Positions 1-7,646 of a DNA stretch of 64,000 bases are shown one piece after another. The translations under genes and the position numbers were made by a program. Position 1 is the first letter of the stretch. Every line of letters starts with the position of its first letter. A model generated the notes under the pieces. The model saw nothing but the letters and a program-made list of their open reading frames with translations. It was not told where the DNA came from and ran no database searches. Origin of the DNA: JAFNAG01 sp963721405 (lineage in GTDB: Bacteria; Acidobacteriota; UBA6911); the NCBI GenBank assembly GCA_963721405.1, contig CAVRJA010000014.1:682001-746000 (forward strand), in the 5' to 3' direction.

Positions 1-1
1 G

Positions 2-556
2 TTTGTTCACAATCCGGCTTCCGCTCTGATCGGCCTCTTCGCCGTCGCCTGGTACAACGGCGTCTACACCTACCTGAAGCGGGTCTGGGCCTTCGCGGCT
101 GTTCCGGGCGCGCTGATCGGCGCCCTGCCTCCGGCCATCGGATGGACCGCCGCGGGCGGAGATCCGTTCGATCCGCGTGTGCTAGCGCTGTCGTTCTTCT
201 TCTTTATCTGGCAGGTGCCCCACTTCTGGCTCCTGCTTTTCAGTTTCGGCCGCGATTACGAACGCGCGGGTCTCCCTTCGCTGACGAAGCTCTTCAGCCG
301 GCGGCAGCTCGCCGGCCTGACCTTCATCTGGATGCTGACCACTTTCGTCTCGAGCTTCCTGCTCGCGGTCTACGGCCTGACCTCGTCGCCGTGGATCAAC
401 ATGGGACTCGTCGCGTGCGGCTTCTGGCTCGCGTGGGAAGCCACCAGGCTGGTCCTTCCGCGGCCCGGCACACAGTCCTTCTTTCCCACCTTCCGGTCGA
501 TCAATATCTATGCCCTGTGCGTCATGGCGCTGTTGGTTGCCGACGCCGTGCTTTGA
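2..556 (+). CDS. ctaB: protoheme IX farnesyltransferase (heme o synthase), 3' part
   Basis: The reading frame is open from the left edge of the window, so only the C-terminal part (about 184 residues) is present. It converts protoheme IX to heme O with farnesyl diphosphate for heme-copper oxidases and is an integral inner-membrane UbiA-family prenyltransferase. Visible family features are the YNGVYTYLKR loop followed by GALPPAIGW, the FIWQVPHFW segment, and at least four hydrophobic membrane segments, ending in a last helix with no tail. The ATG/GTG codons inside (for example at 179) are not real starts because conserved sequence continues upstream of them. Neighbouring cytochrome oxidase genes would be expected just outside the window. 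Family assignment is firm; CtaB versus CyoE naming is a convention. Confidence 0.93.
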   Translation, partial: FVHNPASALIGLFAVAWYNGVYTYLKRVWAFAAVPGALIGALPPAIGWTAAGGDPFDPRVLALSFFFFIWQVPHFWLLLFSFGRDYERAGLPSLTKLFSRRQLAGLTFIWMLTTFVSSFLLAVYGLTSSPWINMGLVACGFWLAWEATRLVLPRPGTQSFFPTFRSINIYALCVMALLVADAVL

Positions 557-930
557 AGGCGGACGTCGGACATCAGACCTTAGACCTTAGACTTTAGACT
601 TTGGATTGCGGGCATCGGATCTCAGACACGAGTGGCAAGTGAGGAGTCAGGAGCCAGGAGTCAGGAGTTCCGCGACCACGGGGCCGCGACCACGGGGCCG
701 TATCTCCAAAATCCAATATCCGGGCGATGCCGGGACTCAAGCTCGAAAACCTGAAACTGGACCGGCCCCCAGCCCTGCATCCGGCATCCAACACCTAACC
801 CCCAGCCCCCGCTGCCCTACAGTGTCCTGCCCCCGACCCGCAACACCCATCCCTCAGCCCCCAACCCAGCACCCGAAACCCAACGCCTAACACCCGGCAC
901 CCGCCACCCAGCCCCCGCCTTTAAGGTAGC
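557..930. repeat. intergenic low-complexity block of degenerate short repeats
   Basis: No convincing gene lies between 557 and 1037. From 575 the sequence runs through degenerate heptamer-like TTAGACY units, then GAGTCAGGAGCCAG units (about 645-670), a perfect 14-bp tandem duplication of GCGACCACGGGGCC (672-699), and a long pyrimidine/adenine stretch of CCAACACC/CCTAACCCC-like units (about 780-920). The same two styles (TTAGACTTCAGACC and CCTAACCCCCAACACC) recur at 57280-57363. The repeat character is seen directly; any function is unknown. Confidence 0.75.
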
Positions 931-941
931 TCGGGGGCAGT

Positions 942-977
942 CAATTGACTTACAATGCTTGCGATGATATTCAATTG
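942..977 (+). promoter_or_regulatory. predicted promoter with two CAATTG boxes before the AOR gene
   Basis: TTGACT (945-950) and TATTCA (968-973) are separated by 17 bp and could be a sigma-70 promoter for the oxidoreductase gene. Two CAATTG hexamers start exactly 30 bp apart (942 and 972), about three helical turns, and overlap both promoter elements, as an operator pair could. Prediction from sequence only. Confidence 0.4.
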
Positions 978-1037
978 TTTCGGTTTGGAGCCGAAGGGCG
1001 CAGGCTGGAATCATAATGTAAATGCAGGGGGTTTCTA

Positions 1038-2876
1038 ATGTACGGATGGACAGGCAATATTCTCCGGGTCAATCTGACCACAAAAACTCATAAAAAAGAG
1101 CCGTTCAGCGAAGAGTTCGCCCACAAGTGGGTGGGTGGACGGGGTTTTGCTTCGAAGATCCTCTATGACGAGGTTCCGCCGGGAACCGACCCACTCGGTC
1201 CCGACAACAAGCTGATCGCGGCTTTGGGGCCGATTGCCGGCATCCCCGCGCCGAACACCGGGAAATGCGTAGTGGCCGCCAAATCGCCTCTGACCGGCTT
1301 CTATGGTGACGGCAACCTGGGCACTCGCATGTCCGATCATCTCCGGAAGGCGGGATATGACGCAATGATCGTCGAAGGAAAGGCCGAACGCCCGACCGTG
1401 GTCTACGTGGAGGACGACAAGGTCGAGTTTCTCCCCGCAGATGGGCTCTGGGGGCAGGGGAGTTACGCTGCCAACGACTGGATCTACGGCAAGTACGGTC
1501 TGGGGGTAGGCGTCCTGACCATCGGGCAGGGCGGCGAAAACATGAACCGCTACGCCATCATTCGCAGCCTCGAAGGGCGCGCAGGCGGCCGCCCCGGTAT
1601 GGGCGCGGTCATGGGTTCCAAACTGCTCAAGGCCATCGTCGTCAAGGGAACCCACCCCATCCCGCAGGCCGATCCCGTGGCCATGAAGGCATTGGGGATC
1701 GGCGACCTGAAAAAGGTCCACAAGATTGACCAGGATTCAGGCTGGTCCAAGCAAAGCACGACCGGCGTGCTTCAATTCTGCAATGAAGTAGCCGGCCTGC
1801 CGGTGCGGAATTTCCGCCTGACCCATCATGCGGATTCATGGCGGATCGACGGGGAGAGGCTCAATAACGCGCGGGTTGCCACCTACGGCTGCCCAAACTG
1901 CACGATGCGCTGCGGGATCACGATCCATGACCACGAGCACCGCGAGGCGGAACTCGACTATGAGAACATCGCCCTACTCGGCTCGAATCTCGAGATTTTC
2001 GATCTCGACCAGGTCGGGTCGCTGAACTACCTGTGCGATGAGTACGGTCTGGACACGATGTCGGCCGGCTGCGTGCTCAGTTTCTACGCAGATGCCATTG
2101 ACCAGGGGGCGGTGAGCGGCGATTTCAAGTTCGGCGATGCCGAACGCGCCAAGGAACTCCTGCGGATGGCAGCCTGCCGCGAGGGCAAAGTCGGCAACCT
2201 GCTTGCGGACGGCTCGCTGCGCATGGCGCGCGAATTCGGACACAATTCCGTAGCCTATGCCATGCAGGTAAAGGGGCTCGAGGTCGCCGCCTACAACTGC
2301 AAATTCATCCCGGGCCAGGCACTGGCGTTCGGCGTTTCGCCGATCGGCGCCCACCACCGCGAGGCCTGGATCATCACGTTCGAGATCAAGAACACGACCC
2401 GCGAATCCTACGGGCCCGAGAAAGCGGCCAAGGTGATCGAGCTGCAGCGCATCCGCGGAGGGATGTTCGAGTTTCTCGTGGCTTGCCGTTTCCCCTGGAT
2501 CGAGTTGGGATGGTCGATCGACAATTACCCGAAGTACTTCAACACCATCACCGGCCTGAACTGGGGTTTGGACGATATGTGGACCACAGCCGACCGGCTG
2601 TACGCCATGATCAAGTTGAACTATCTCCGCGAATTCCCCAACGCCAGCCGCGAGGGTGACTACCCGCCGGCGGTCTGGTTCGACCCGGCCAATGCCGATC
2701 AGGATGGACCGATCGCCGGGCAGGTGCTCGATGCCGGCAAGTATGACGGGCTCCTCCAGCATTATTACGATATGCGCGGATATGACAGGCGGGGAATTCC
2801 GACGAAGGACACTCTGAAAAAACTTGGTCTCGAGGCGGAGGCGGCGGAAGCGGAGAGGTTCGCCACACTGACATGA
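1038..2876 (+). CDS. aldehyde:ferredoxin oxidoreductase family protein
   Basis: A 612-residue cytoplasmic enzyme of the AOR family, which oxidises aldehydes (or reduces acids) with ferredoxin using a tungsto- or molybdo-bispterin cofactor and one [4Fe-4S] cluster. The N-terminal domain begins MYGWTGNILRVNL and carries the GGRGFASKILYDE and SPLTGFYGDG stretches typical of the pterin-binding beta domain. The cluster ligands appear as C285-x2-C288-x3-C292 plus C483, the family's four-cysteine arrangement. An AGGGGG at 1025-1030 supports the ATG at 1038. The downstream MoaD-like gene overlaps by ATGA, so the two are translationally coupled. Substrate and metal (W or Mo) cannot be read from sequence; in a likely aerobe or microaerobe this is of interest because classical members are oxygen sensitive. 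Confidence 0.92.
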   Translation: MYGWTGNILRVNLTTKTHKKEPFSEEFAHKWVGGRGFASKILYDEVPPGTDPLGPDNKLIAALGPIAGIPAPNTGKCVVAAKSPLTGFYGDGNLGTRMSDHLRKAGYDAMIVEGKAERPTVVYVEDDKVEFLPADGLWGQGSYAANDWIYGKYGLGVGVLTIGQGGENMNRYAIIRSLEGRAGGRPGMGAVMGSKLLKAIVVKGTHPIPQADPVAMKALGIGDLKKVHKIDQDSGWSKQSTTGVLQFCNEVAGLPVRNFRLTHHADSWRIDGERLNNARVATYGCPNCTMRCGITIHDHEHREAELDYENIALLGSNLEIFDLDQVGSLNYLCDEYGLDTMSAGCVLSFYADAIDQGAVSGDFKFGDAERAKELLRMAACREGKVGNLLADGSLRMAREFGHNSVAYAMQVKGLEVAAYNCKFIPGQALAFGVSPIGAHHREAWIITFEIKNTTRESYGPEKAAKVIELQRIRGGMFEFLVACRFPWIELGWSIDNYPKYFNTITGLNWGLDDMWTTADRLYAMIKLNYLREFPNASREGDYPPAVWFDPANADQDGPIAGQVLDAGKYDGLLQHYYDMRGYDRRGIPTKDTLKKLGLEAEAAEAERFATLT

Positions 2877-3100
2877 AAATTAAGATCAAGCTGATCGGCC
2901 CGCTGATTTACGATGCCGGTTTTAGTGAGAAAGTCCTGGACGTGCCGGCCGCTACCACGGCCGGCGCGCTTCTTGGCCTGCTCGCAATTTCGGAAGAGCG
3001 CCCGAAGATCTTGACCCGCAATGGAAAAGCCGTAGCTCCGCAGGACACACTCACCGACGGCGACCAGGTTGCGATCTCACCGATCTATTCCGGCGGCTGA
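2873..3100 (+). CDS. MoaD/ThiS-like sulfur carrier protein
   Basis: A 75-residue beta-grasp protein ending in Gly-Gly (SPIYSGG), the C-terminus that is adenylated and thiocarboxylated in MoaD, ThiS and relatives. It starts inside the stop of the AOR gene (ATGA at 2873-2876), so the two are co-translated. MoaD-type carriers donate sulfur for the dithiolene of molybdopterin; AOR operons commonly carry a dedicated copy, which suggests it serves cofactor assembly for the neighbour. No MoaE or MoeB is adjacent, so it must use partners encoded elsewhere. A ubiquitin-like protein-modifier role cannot be excluded. Confidence 0.85.
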   Translation: MKIKIKLIGPLIYDAGFSEKVLDVPAATTAGALLGLLAISEERPKILTRNGKAVAPQDTLTDGDQVAISPIYSGG

Positions 3101-3288
3101 TCCGGTTTGGCTGAACCACACTCATCTTCCGGGAGAGTTCCCGGCGGCGAACGGTGTGCCGGCAAGGAAAAAAGAGCCCCGGAAGGCCGACAGCCCCGGG
3201 CACTGCGCTACCGGAAGCAGCTGGCGGCGATTGAACACTCGCCGAGGCGGTTCTGTCAGGGAGCCGATACCGATCGCAAGGGTGACCG

Positions 3289-3753
3289 ATGAAACGCCTC
3301 GCCATCAAGATTGTCGCAGCGCTTGTCCTGATTCAGTTTATCCCCTATGGTCGCAACCACACAAACCCTCCGGCAGGCCAGGAACCGCGGTGGGACCGGC
3401 CTGAAACCCAGGCGCTGGCCAGGCGCGCCTGTTTCGACTGCCACAGCAACGAGACCCGCTGGCCCTGGTACAGCCTCGTTGCCCCTGCCTCCTGGCTGGT
3501 ACAGAATGATGTCGATGGAGCCCGGTCTCTTCTCAACTTCACAGAATGGCAACGCCCGCAAAGGAGGGCAGGGGACGCCGCAAAGGTGGTCGCGGAACGC
3601 GACATGCCGCCCTGGGATTACCTCCTGATGCATCCGCGGGCGCGGCTCTCCGATGCCGAGCGCCAGGTGCTGTCACACGGTCTCGCCGCCAGCCTCGCCG
3701 GCCCGGATAAGCAGCCGGCTCCCGCCTCGGGAAATCCCGGAAAACCGCGCTGA
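3289..3753 (+). CDS. haem-binding domain protein, membrane-anchored c-type
   Basis: A 154-residue exported protein with an N-terminal hydrophobic segment (residues about 5-20) that is either a signal peptide or anchor. It has one CxxCH haem motif (C48-F-D-C51-H52) followed by SNETRWPWYS and APASW, the signature of the Haem_bd (DUF3139-unrelated, PF14376-type) family of small periplasmic c-type cytochromes. A second conserved patch, MPPWDYLLMHPRARLSDAER, closes the domain. Function is electron transfer or redox sensing in the periplasm; partners are unknown. It follows the MoaD-like gene by 188 bp and may be independent. The last 20 residues are proline-rich and poorly conserved in character. 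Confidence 0.85.
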   Translation: MKRLAIKIVAALVLIQFIPYGRNHTNPPAGQEPRWDRPETQALARRACFDCHSNETRWPWYSLVAPASWLVQNDVDGARSLLNFTEWQRPQRRAGDAAKVVAERDMPPWDYLLMHPRARLSDAERQVLSHGLAASLAGPDKQPAPASGNPGKPR

Positions 3754-3805
3754 TTCTTCCGGCGTATTCCCAGTGTGACCAAATGCCATTCGAGAAGGAA
3801 CACAA

Positions 3806-4558
3806 TCAGGCCGCATCCACGGGATGAGGTTGCAGGCGGCGCGCGAGCCGTACAACCGCGCGCGCGAAGGGCAGTTCACGCTCGAGCTGTTCTGCGCCCG
3901 CCACCAAATCCCTGCGGTCATGTTCCCGCAGCGGCGCGAACAGCAGCGTGTTTCGTGAACGGTAACCGTGCAGCACCCATGGGCGTCCCACAGCCGACCC
4001 TATATTCGACACGACACGACGGTACTGATCCGGATCGCCGCGCAGCCAGTTGACTGCAAGCAATCCTTCGCCCGTCAGTCTTTGACGAGCGTTCTGAAAA
4101 AACACCGGGCTGGCGCACTGCGGCGGGAGGATTTCCCCGAGGTACGCATCCAGGATGATGATGTCGTACATTTTCTCGCAACGGGCTAGATATCCGGCGG
4201 CGTCCTCGACATAGATCCGGAATTGAGGACAGTCCCCGATACGGAAAAACTTGCGCGCCAGGTCCGGGACTGCCGGATCGATTTCGACCGCGTCGATCTG
4301 CGCCGTCGGCCGGGCGGCGTGCAACATGTGGAAGATCGACCCGCCGCCCAGGCCCAAAAGCAGAAACGACCGGGCTTGGGGACTGAAGACAAGCGAGAGG
4401 AGGATGTTCCGTGCATACTCGAGGCCGGGCAGGTGCGGGGCTCCGAGATCGAGGACGGTGTGGCGAATTCCCGATGCTGACCACAGCGTGACGGTGTTGC
4501 CTTTTTGCGTCACTACGAGGTCACTGGCGAGTCCCTTGGCGCGCTGCAGCGTTTTCAT
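3806..4558 (-). CDS. spermidine synthase-like SAM-binding protein
   Basis: A 250-residue Rossmann-fold protein with the class I SAM/dcSAM motif LLLGLGGGS (about residues 66-74) and the acidic motif II loop DAVEIDP. The DIIILDAYLGEILPP stretch corresponds to the spermidine-synthase DAY/D loop that binds the aminopropyl donor. Length and layout match the stand-alone spermidine-synthase-like proteins common in Acidobacteriota and Proteobacteria, many of which are not proven polyamine synthases. It is the last gene of a minus-strand run and begins 16 bp after the stop of the small secreted protein gene, but has no obvious Shine-Dalgarno site. True aminopropyltransferase activity is uncertain. Confidence 0.8.
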   Translation of the reverse strand: MKTLQRAKGLASDLVVTQKGNTVTLWSASGIRHTVLDLGAPHLPGLEYARNILLSLVFSPQARSFLLLGLGGGSIFHMLHAARPTAQIDAVEIDPAVPDLARKFFRIGDCPQFRIYVEDAAGYLARCEKMYDIIILDAYLGEILPPQCASPVFFQNARQRLTGEGLLAVNWLRGDPDQYRRVVSNIGSAVGRPWVLHGYRSRNTLLFAPLREHDRRDLVAGAEQLERELPFARAVVRLARRLQPHPVDAA

Positions 4559-4574
4559 GTAGAAACTGATTTTG

Positions 4575-5030
4575 CTATTCGCCGGCGGCCTTATCCTTCT
4601 TGGCGCTCCAGGTCGCTTCCCCCATGCCGCCCAGGGAAGCGTTCCCCTTCATGGTCTGAGCGTCCGCGGCCACCTCGCCCGTGAAGCTCATATCGACCGA
4701 CTCCCCCTCTGCCGTCATCGTGAACGAGAAGACAACAGCAGTCCCGGAGAGCGTGCCTTTCAGCGGGAACGTCCCATAGCGGCCGGTGTAGGTCCCGCTG
4801 ATTTTCTCGCCGTCCTGCTTCAGCTCAAGCGCCGGTGTTGCCGTACCCATCGACATCTCCAGGGTCATGACCCACTTCCCGGCGATGTTGGGTGGCGCCT
4901 TGGAATCCGGCTTCTGTCCCGCATTGCCCTGCTGGGGCGAATGCGCCGGCTGCCCCGTCATTTCGCACACCGGCGCCGCCAGGGCGACCGTGGCAGCCAG
5001 AACGGCGACGAGCAAAAAGAGTCTCTTCAT
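4575..5030 (-). CDS. small secreted protein, unknown family
   Basis: A 151-residue protein with a clear signal peptide (MKRLFLLVAVLAATVALAA). The mature part contains GKWVMTLEM, LELKQDGEKISGTYTGRYG and TLSGTAVVFSF strands that read as a small beta-barrel or lipocalin-like fold seen in many acidobacterial exported proteins without known function. The start at 5030 is chosen because AGGAGG sits just upstream and the signal peptide begins there; the frame stays open further upstream but that part is antisense to the permease gene. It lies 134 bp downstream of the ADOP permease gene and 16 bp upstream of the SAM-binding protein gene, so it may be co-transcribed with both. Confidence 0.75.
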   Translation of the reverse strand: MKRLFLLVAVLAATVALAAPVCEMTGQPAHSPQQGNAGQKPDSKAPPNIAGKWVMTLEMSMGTATPALELKQDGEKISGTYTGRYGTFPLKGTLSGTAVVFSFTMTAEGESVDMSFTGEVAADAQTMKGNASLGGMGEATWSAKKDKAAGE

Positions 5031-5164
5031 TCGACCTCCTCGTTTCTCCCAGATGATGCAGCAATTGTAGCAAGGCCGGGAGCGATCGAGCCAGACCGAA
5101 ATGCGGCGGGGCGGCAATCGTGGAGAAAGCAGATTCCTCCATCCGGTCGGCCGGCAGCCGAAGC

Positions 5165-7555
5165 CTACTCGCTGCGCAGAGCCGTGATCGGATCCACATG
5201 CGTGGCACGGCGTGCCGGGACATAGCAGGCCCCCAGCGAGACCGCCACTATGAGCAGGAGCGCCCCGCCGAGAATCGCAGGCTCGACAGGGCTTACCCCG
5301 TAGATCCGATTGGCGAGGAGCCTTCCCAACGCCAGGGAGCCTGCGATTCCAGGGACTACGGCCAACAGAACCAGTGCCAACCCCTGCCCGAGGATCATCT
5401 TCATGACATCCACAGCACGGGCGCCAAGAGCCATGCGGATTCCGATCTCTCCCGTTCGCCGCGACACCGCATAGGCCATGACACCGTAAAGGCCGATGGC
5501 GGCCAGCACCAGAGATCCCACCGCTACGATGCCCAACAAAGAGGTGCCGAGCCTGATGACCCCCAGGTTGCCCGACATGACTTCCTCCATCGTGCGGAAT
5601 TGAGAGGCCGGTTGGCCGGGCTGCATGGCCTGAACTTCCTTCTTGATGTCTGCCGCGATCGCCCCGGGGTTGGAGCCCGATGCCCGGACCACAAGGACCA
5701 TGCGGCCGGTGGGAGACTGCAGGAAGGGAACGTAGATGTCGGGATAGGGTTTGAGACCCAGGGGCACGCTGCGCACATCGCCGGCTACTCCGACAATGGT
5801 GCGGACATCGCCGTTCATCCGGATTCGTGAGCCTACGGGGTCGCCGTCCCCCCAAAACCTGCGCGCCATCGCCTCGTTAATAACCGCGATCTGCATGGCG
5901 TTTGCCGTGTCCTCGACGGTGAATCCCCGTCCCTTCTTCAAGGGAATTGCGAGTGTGCTGAAGTAGCCGGGGCTGGCAATGGTGATTCGCGCTGCCGGCT
6001 CCTCACCCGGGGCCGGTTTGGGCCGCTCCTCGATTGTGAACGGCCTGCTCGTGCCCATGGTGGGCGGCGCGCTGGTGACGGCGGCAGACTGTGCGTACGT
6101 TCGGTTGGCCAGCCGGTCCAGCAACTCCTGGACGAAGGCCACCTGTGCCTGTTCGCTGAATTCCGCGTCCGGAAGGGCCAGGGCCAATGTGAGCACGCCC
6201 TGGGGGCGGAAGCCGGGATCTACCTGCCACAGGCGGAGCCAGCTCTTTATCGCGAGCCCGGCCCCCATCAGGAGCAGCAGCGAGAGTGCGATCTCGGATA
6301 TGACCAGGGCGTTTCTGAGCCGGCGCCTGGCCGGGGCGCTCTGTGAGCTCAATCCAGCCTGCCGCAACGTCTCATTCGGGTTCCCTCTGGACACCTGGAG
6401 CGCGGGAACCAGTCCCACGGACACACTCGTCAACAGGAAAAGCAGCAGTACGCAGCCGACGACTCTGCCGTCGATCCCGAGTTCCAGCATGCCGGCATTG
6501 GTGCCGGCCGCATACGTCGTGATGAGCCTGCACGCCCAGAACGACAGAATTATGCCAAGGAAACAACCCGCAAATGACAGCAGCAGGCTTTCGGTTATGA
6601 GCTGGCGCGCAAGGCGCATCCGGCTCGCACCCAAGGCCGAGCGGACCGCAATTTCCTTGTCCCTCGCAGAGCCTCTGGCGAGCAGGAGATTGGCAACATT
6701 TGTGCAGGCGATGCCGACGACCGAGCCGACCAGCACCACCAGCAAAATGTAGGCGAGGGGGTCCACGGTCCCGCGCAGCGTGTCGACGCGGACCGTCCAA
6801 CCGGCGTTGGTTTCTGGGTGCCTTTGCTGCAGGCGGCCGGCAATGGCGGCGAGCTCGGCGCCCGCTCTCCCAAGCGACACGCCAGGCGCCAGGCGCCCGA
6901 TGGCCCCATACTGCCGCAGGCCCCGGTTTTCCGAGGCGTTCGGCAGGAGCGGGAGCAGCACGTCGGGTTCGAAGCCCATGATGAAGACAAGCTTGAGTCC
7001 CTGCGGCAGAACGCCGGCTACACGGTGGGCCGCCCCGTCGATCGTAAGGCTGCTCCCGGCGAGATCCGGATTCGAGCCGAAGCGCCGTTTCCACAGGCCC
7101 TGGCTCAGGAGAACGACACGATTCTGGCCCGGTGCATGCTCCTCCGCAAGAAACGACCGGCCCAGCGACGGTTGAATGCCGAGCAGCGGCATCAGCTCGG
7201 ACGCCACCCGGGCCGCGGAAATACGTTCCGGATCGCTCCCGCCGGAGAGATTGACGGACTCGGGCGAAAATATAGCCATTTCTTCGAACACCCGGTTCTG
7301 ATTTTTCCAATCGGAAAAATCGGCGGCGGAAACCGGCCCCCAATTCTGCAGCCGCTCCTTGCCCCCGAGCACAAATGTGATCCGGTCGGCATCCTTGTAT
7401 GGCAGCGGCCGGAAAAGCATGGCGTTGACGACGCTGAAGATGGTGGCGACGGCGCCGGTGCTCAGCGACAGAATCAATACCGCGGTGACGGCAAAACCAC
7501 GATTCCTGGCGAGAACTCTTGATCCATACCGGAAGTCCTGCAGTAGGTCTCCCAT
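5165..7555 (-). CDS. ADOP-type duplicated ABC permease (MacB/FtsX-like)
   Basis: A 796-residue membrane protein made of two tandem FtsX/MacB halves. The first half has MGDLLQDFRYGSRVLARNRGF, one TM segment, a MacB periplasmic core domain and three C-terminal TM helices (VDPLAYILLVVLVGSVVG; RGSARDKEIAVRSALGASR). The second half repeats this (NALVISEIALSLLLLMGAG; RRTGEIGIRMALGARAVDV). This arrangement is the Acidobacterial Duplicated Orphan Permease family, so named because the ATPase is usually not adjacent, as here. The start at 7555 is preferred over an upstream one because the conserved N-terminus and a GAGG site fit. The substrate is unknown; relatives export peptides, lipids or antibiotics. 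A strong taxonomic marker for Acidobacteriota. Confidence 0.92.
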   Translation of the reverse strand: MGDLLQDFRYGSRVLARNRGFAVTAVLILSLSTGAVATIFSVVNAMLFRPLPYKDADRITFVLGGKERLQNWGPVSAADFSDWKNQNRVFEEMAIFSPESVNLSGGSDPERISAARVASELMPLLGIQPSLGRSFLAEEHAPGQNRVVLLSQGLWKRRFGSNPDLAGSSLTIDGAAHRVAGVLPQGLKLVFIMGFEPDVLLPLLPNASENRGLRQYGAIGRLAPGVSLGRAGAELAAIAGRLQQRHPETNAGWTVRVDTLRGTVDPLAYILLVVLVGSVVGIACTNVANLLLARGSARDKEIAVRSALGASRMRLARQLITESLLLSFAGCFLGIILSFWACRLITTYAAGTNAGMLELGIDGRVVGCVLLLFLLTSVSVGLVPALQVSRGNPNETLRQAGLSSQSAPARRRLRNALVISEIALSLLLLMGAGLAIKSWLRLWQVDPGFRPQGVLTLALALPDAEFSEQAQVAFVQELLDRLANRTYAQSAAVTSAPPTMGTSRPFTIEERPKPAPGEEPAARITIASPGYFSTLAIPLKKGRGFTVEDTANAMQIAVINEAMARRFWGDGDPVGSRIRMNGDVRTIVGVAGDVRSVPLGLKPYPDIYVPFLQSPTGRMVLVVRASGSNPGAIAADIKKEVQAMQPGQPASQFRTMEEVMSGNLGVIRLGTSLLGIVAVGSLVLAAIGLYGVMAYAVSRRTGEIGIRMALGARAVDVMKMILGQGLALVLLAVVPGIAGSLALGRLLANRIYGVSPVEPAILGGALLLIVAVSLGACYVPARRATHVDPITALRSE

Positions 7556-7646
7556 GTCCGCCTCGATCCAATAGGGGGAGCTGCTGGTAATACAAACGGG
7601 AAACCGCGCGAAAAAGTTCACGGGATTTGAGGCGCGCCCGGGCCGT

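Noticed and set aside
606..890. Proline-rich frame over the low-complexity block
   Set aside because: Composition reflects the CCAACACC repeats; no ribosome site or homologous pattern.
4575..5855. Reading the small secreted protein as the C-terminus of a 426-residue protein
   Set aside because: The upstream 275 codons are antisense to the ADOP permease and non-homologous; AGGAGG and a signal peptide mark the start at 5030.
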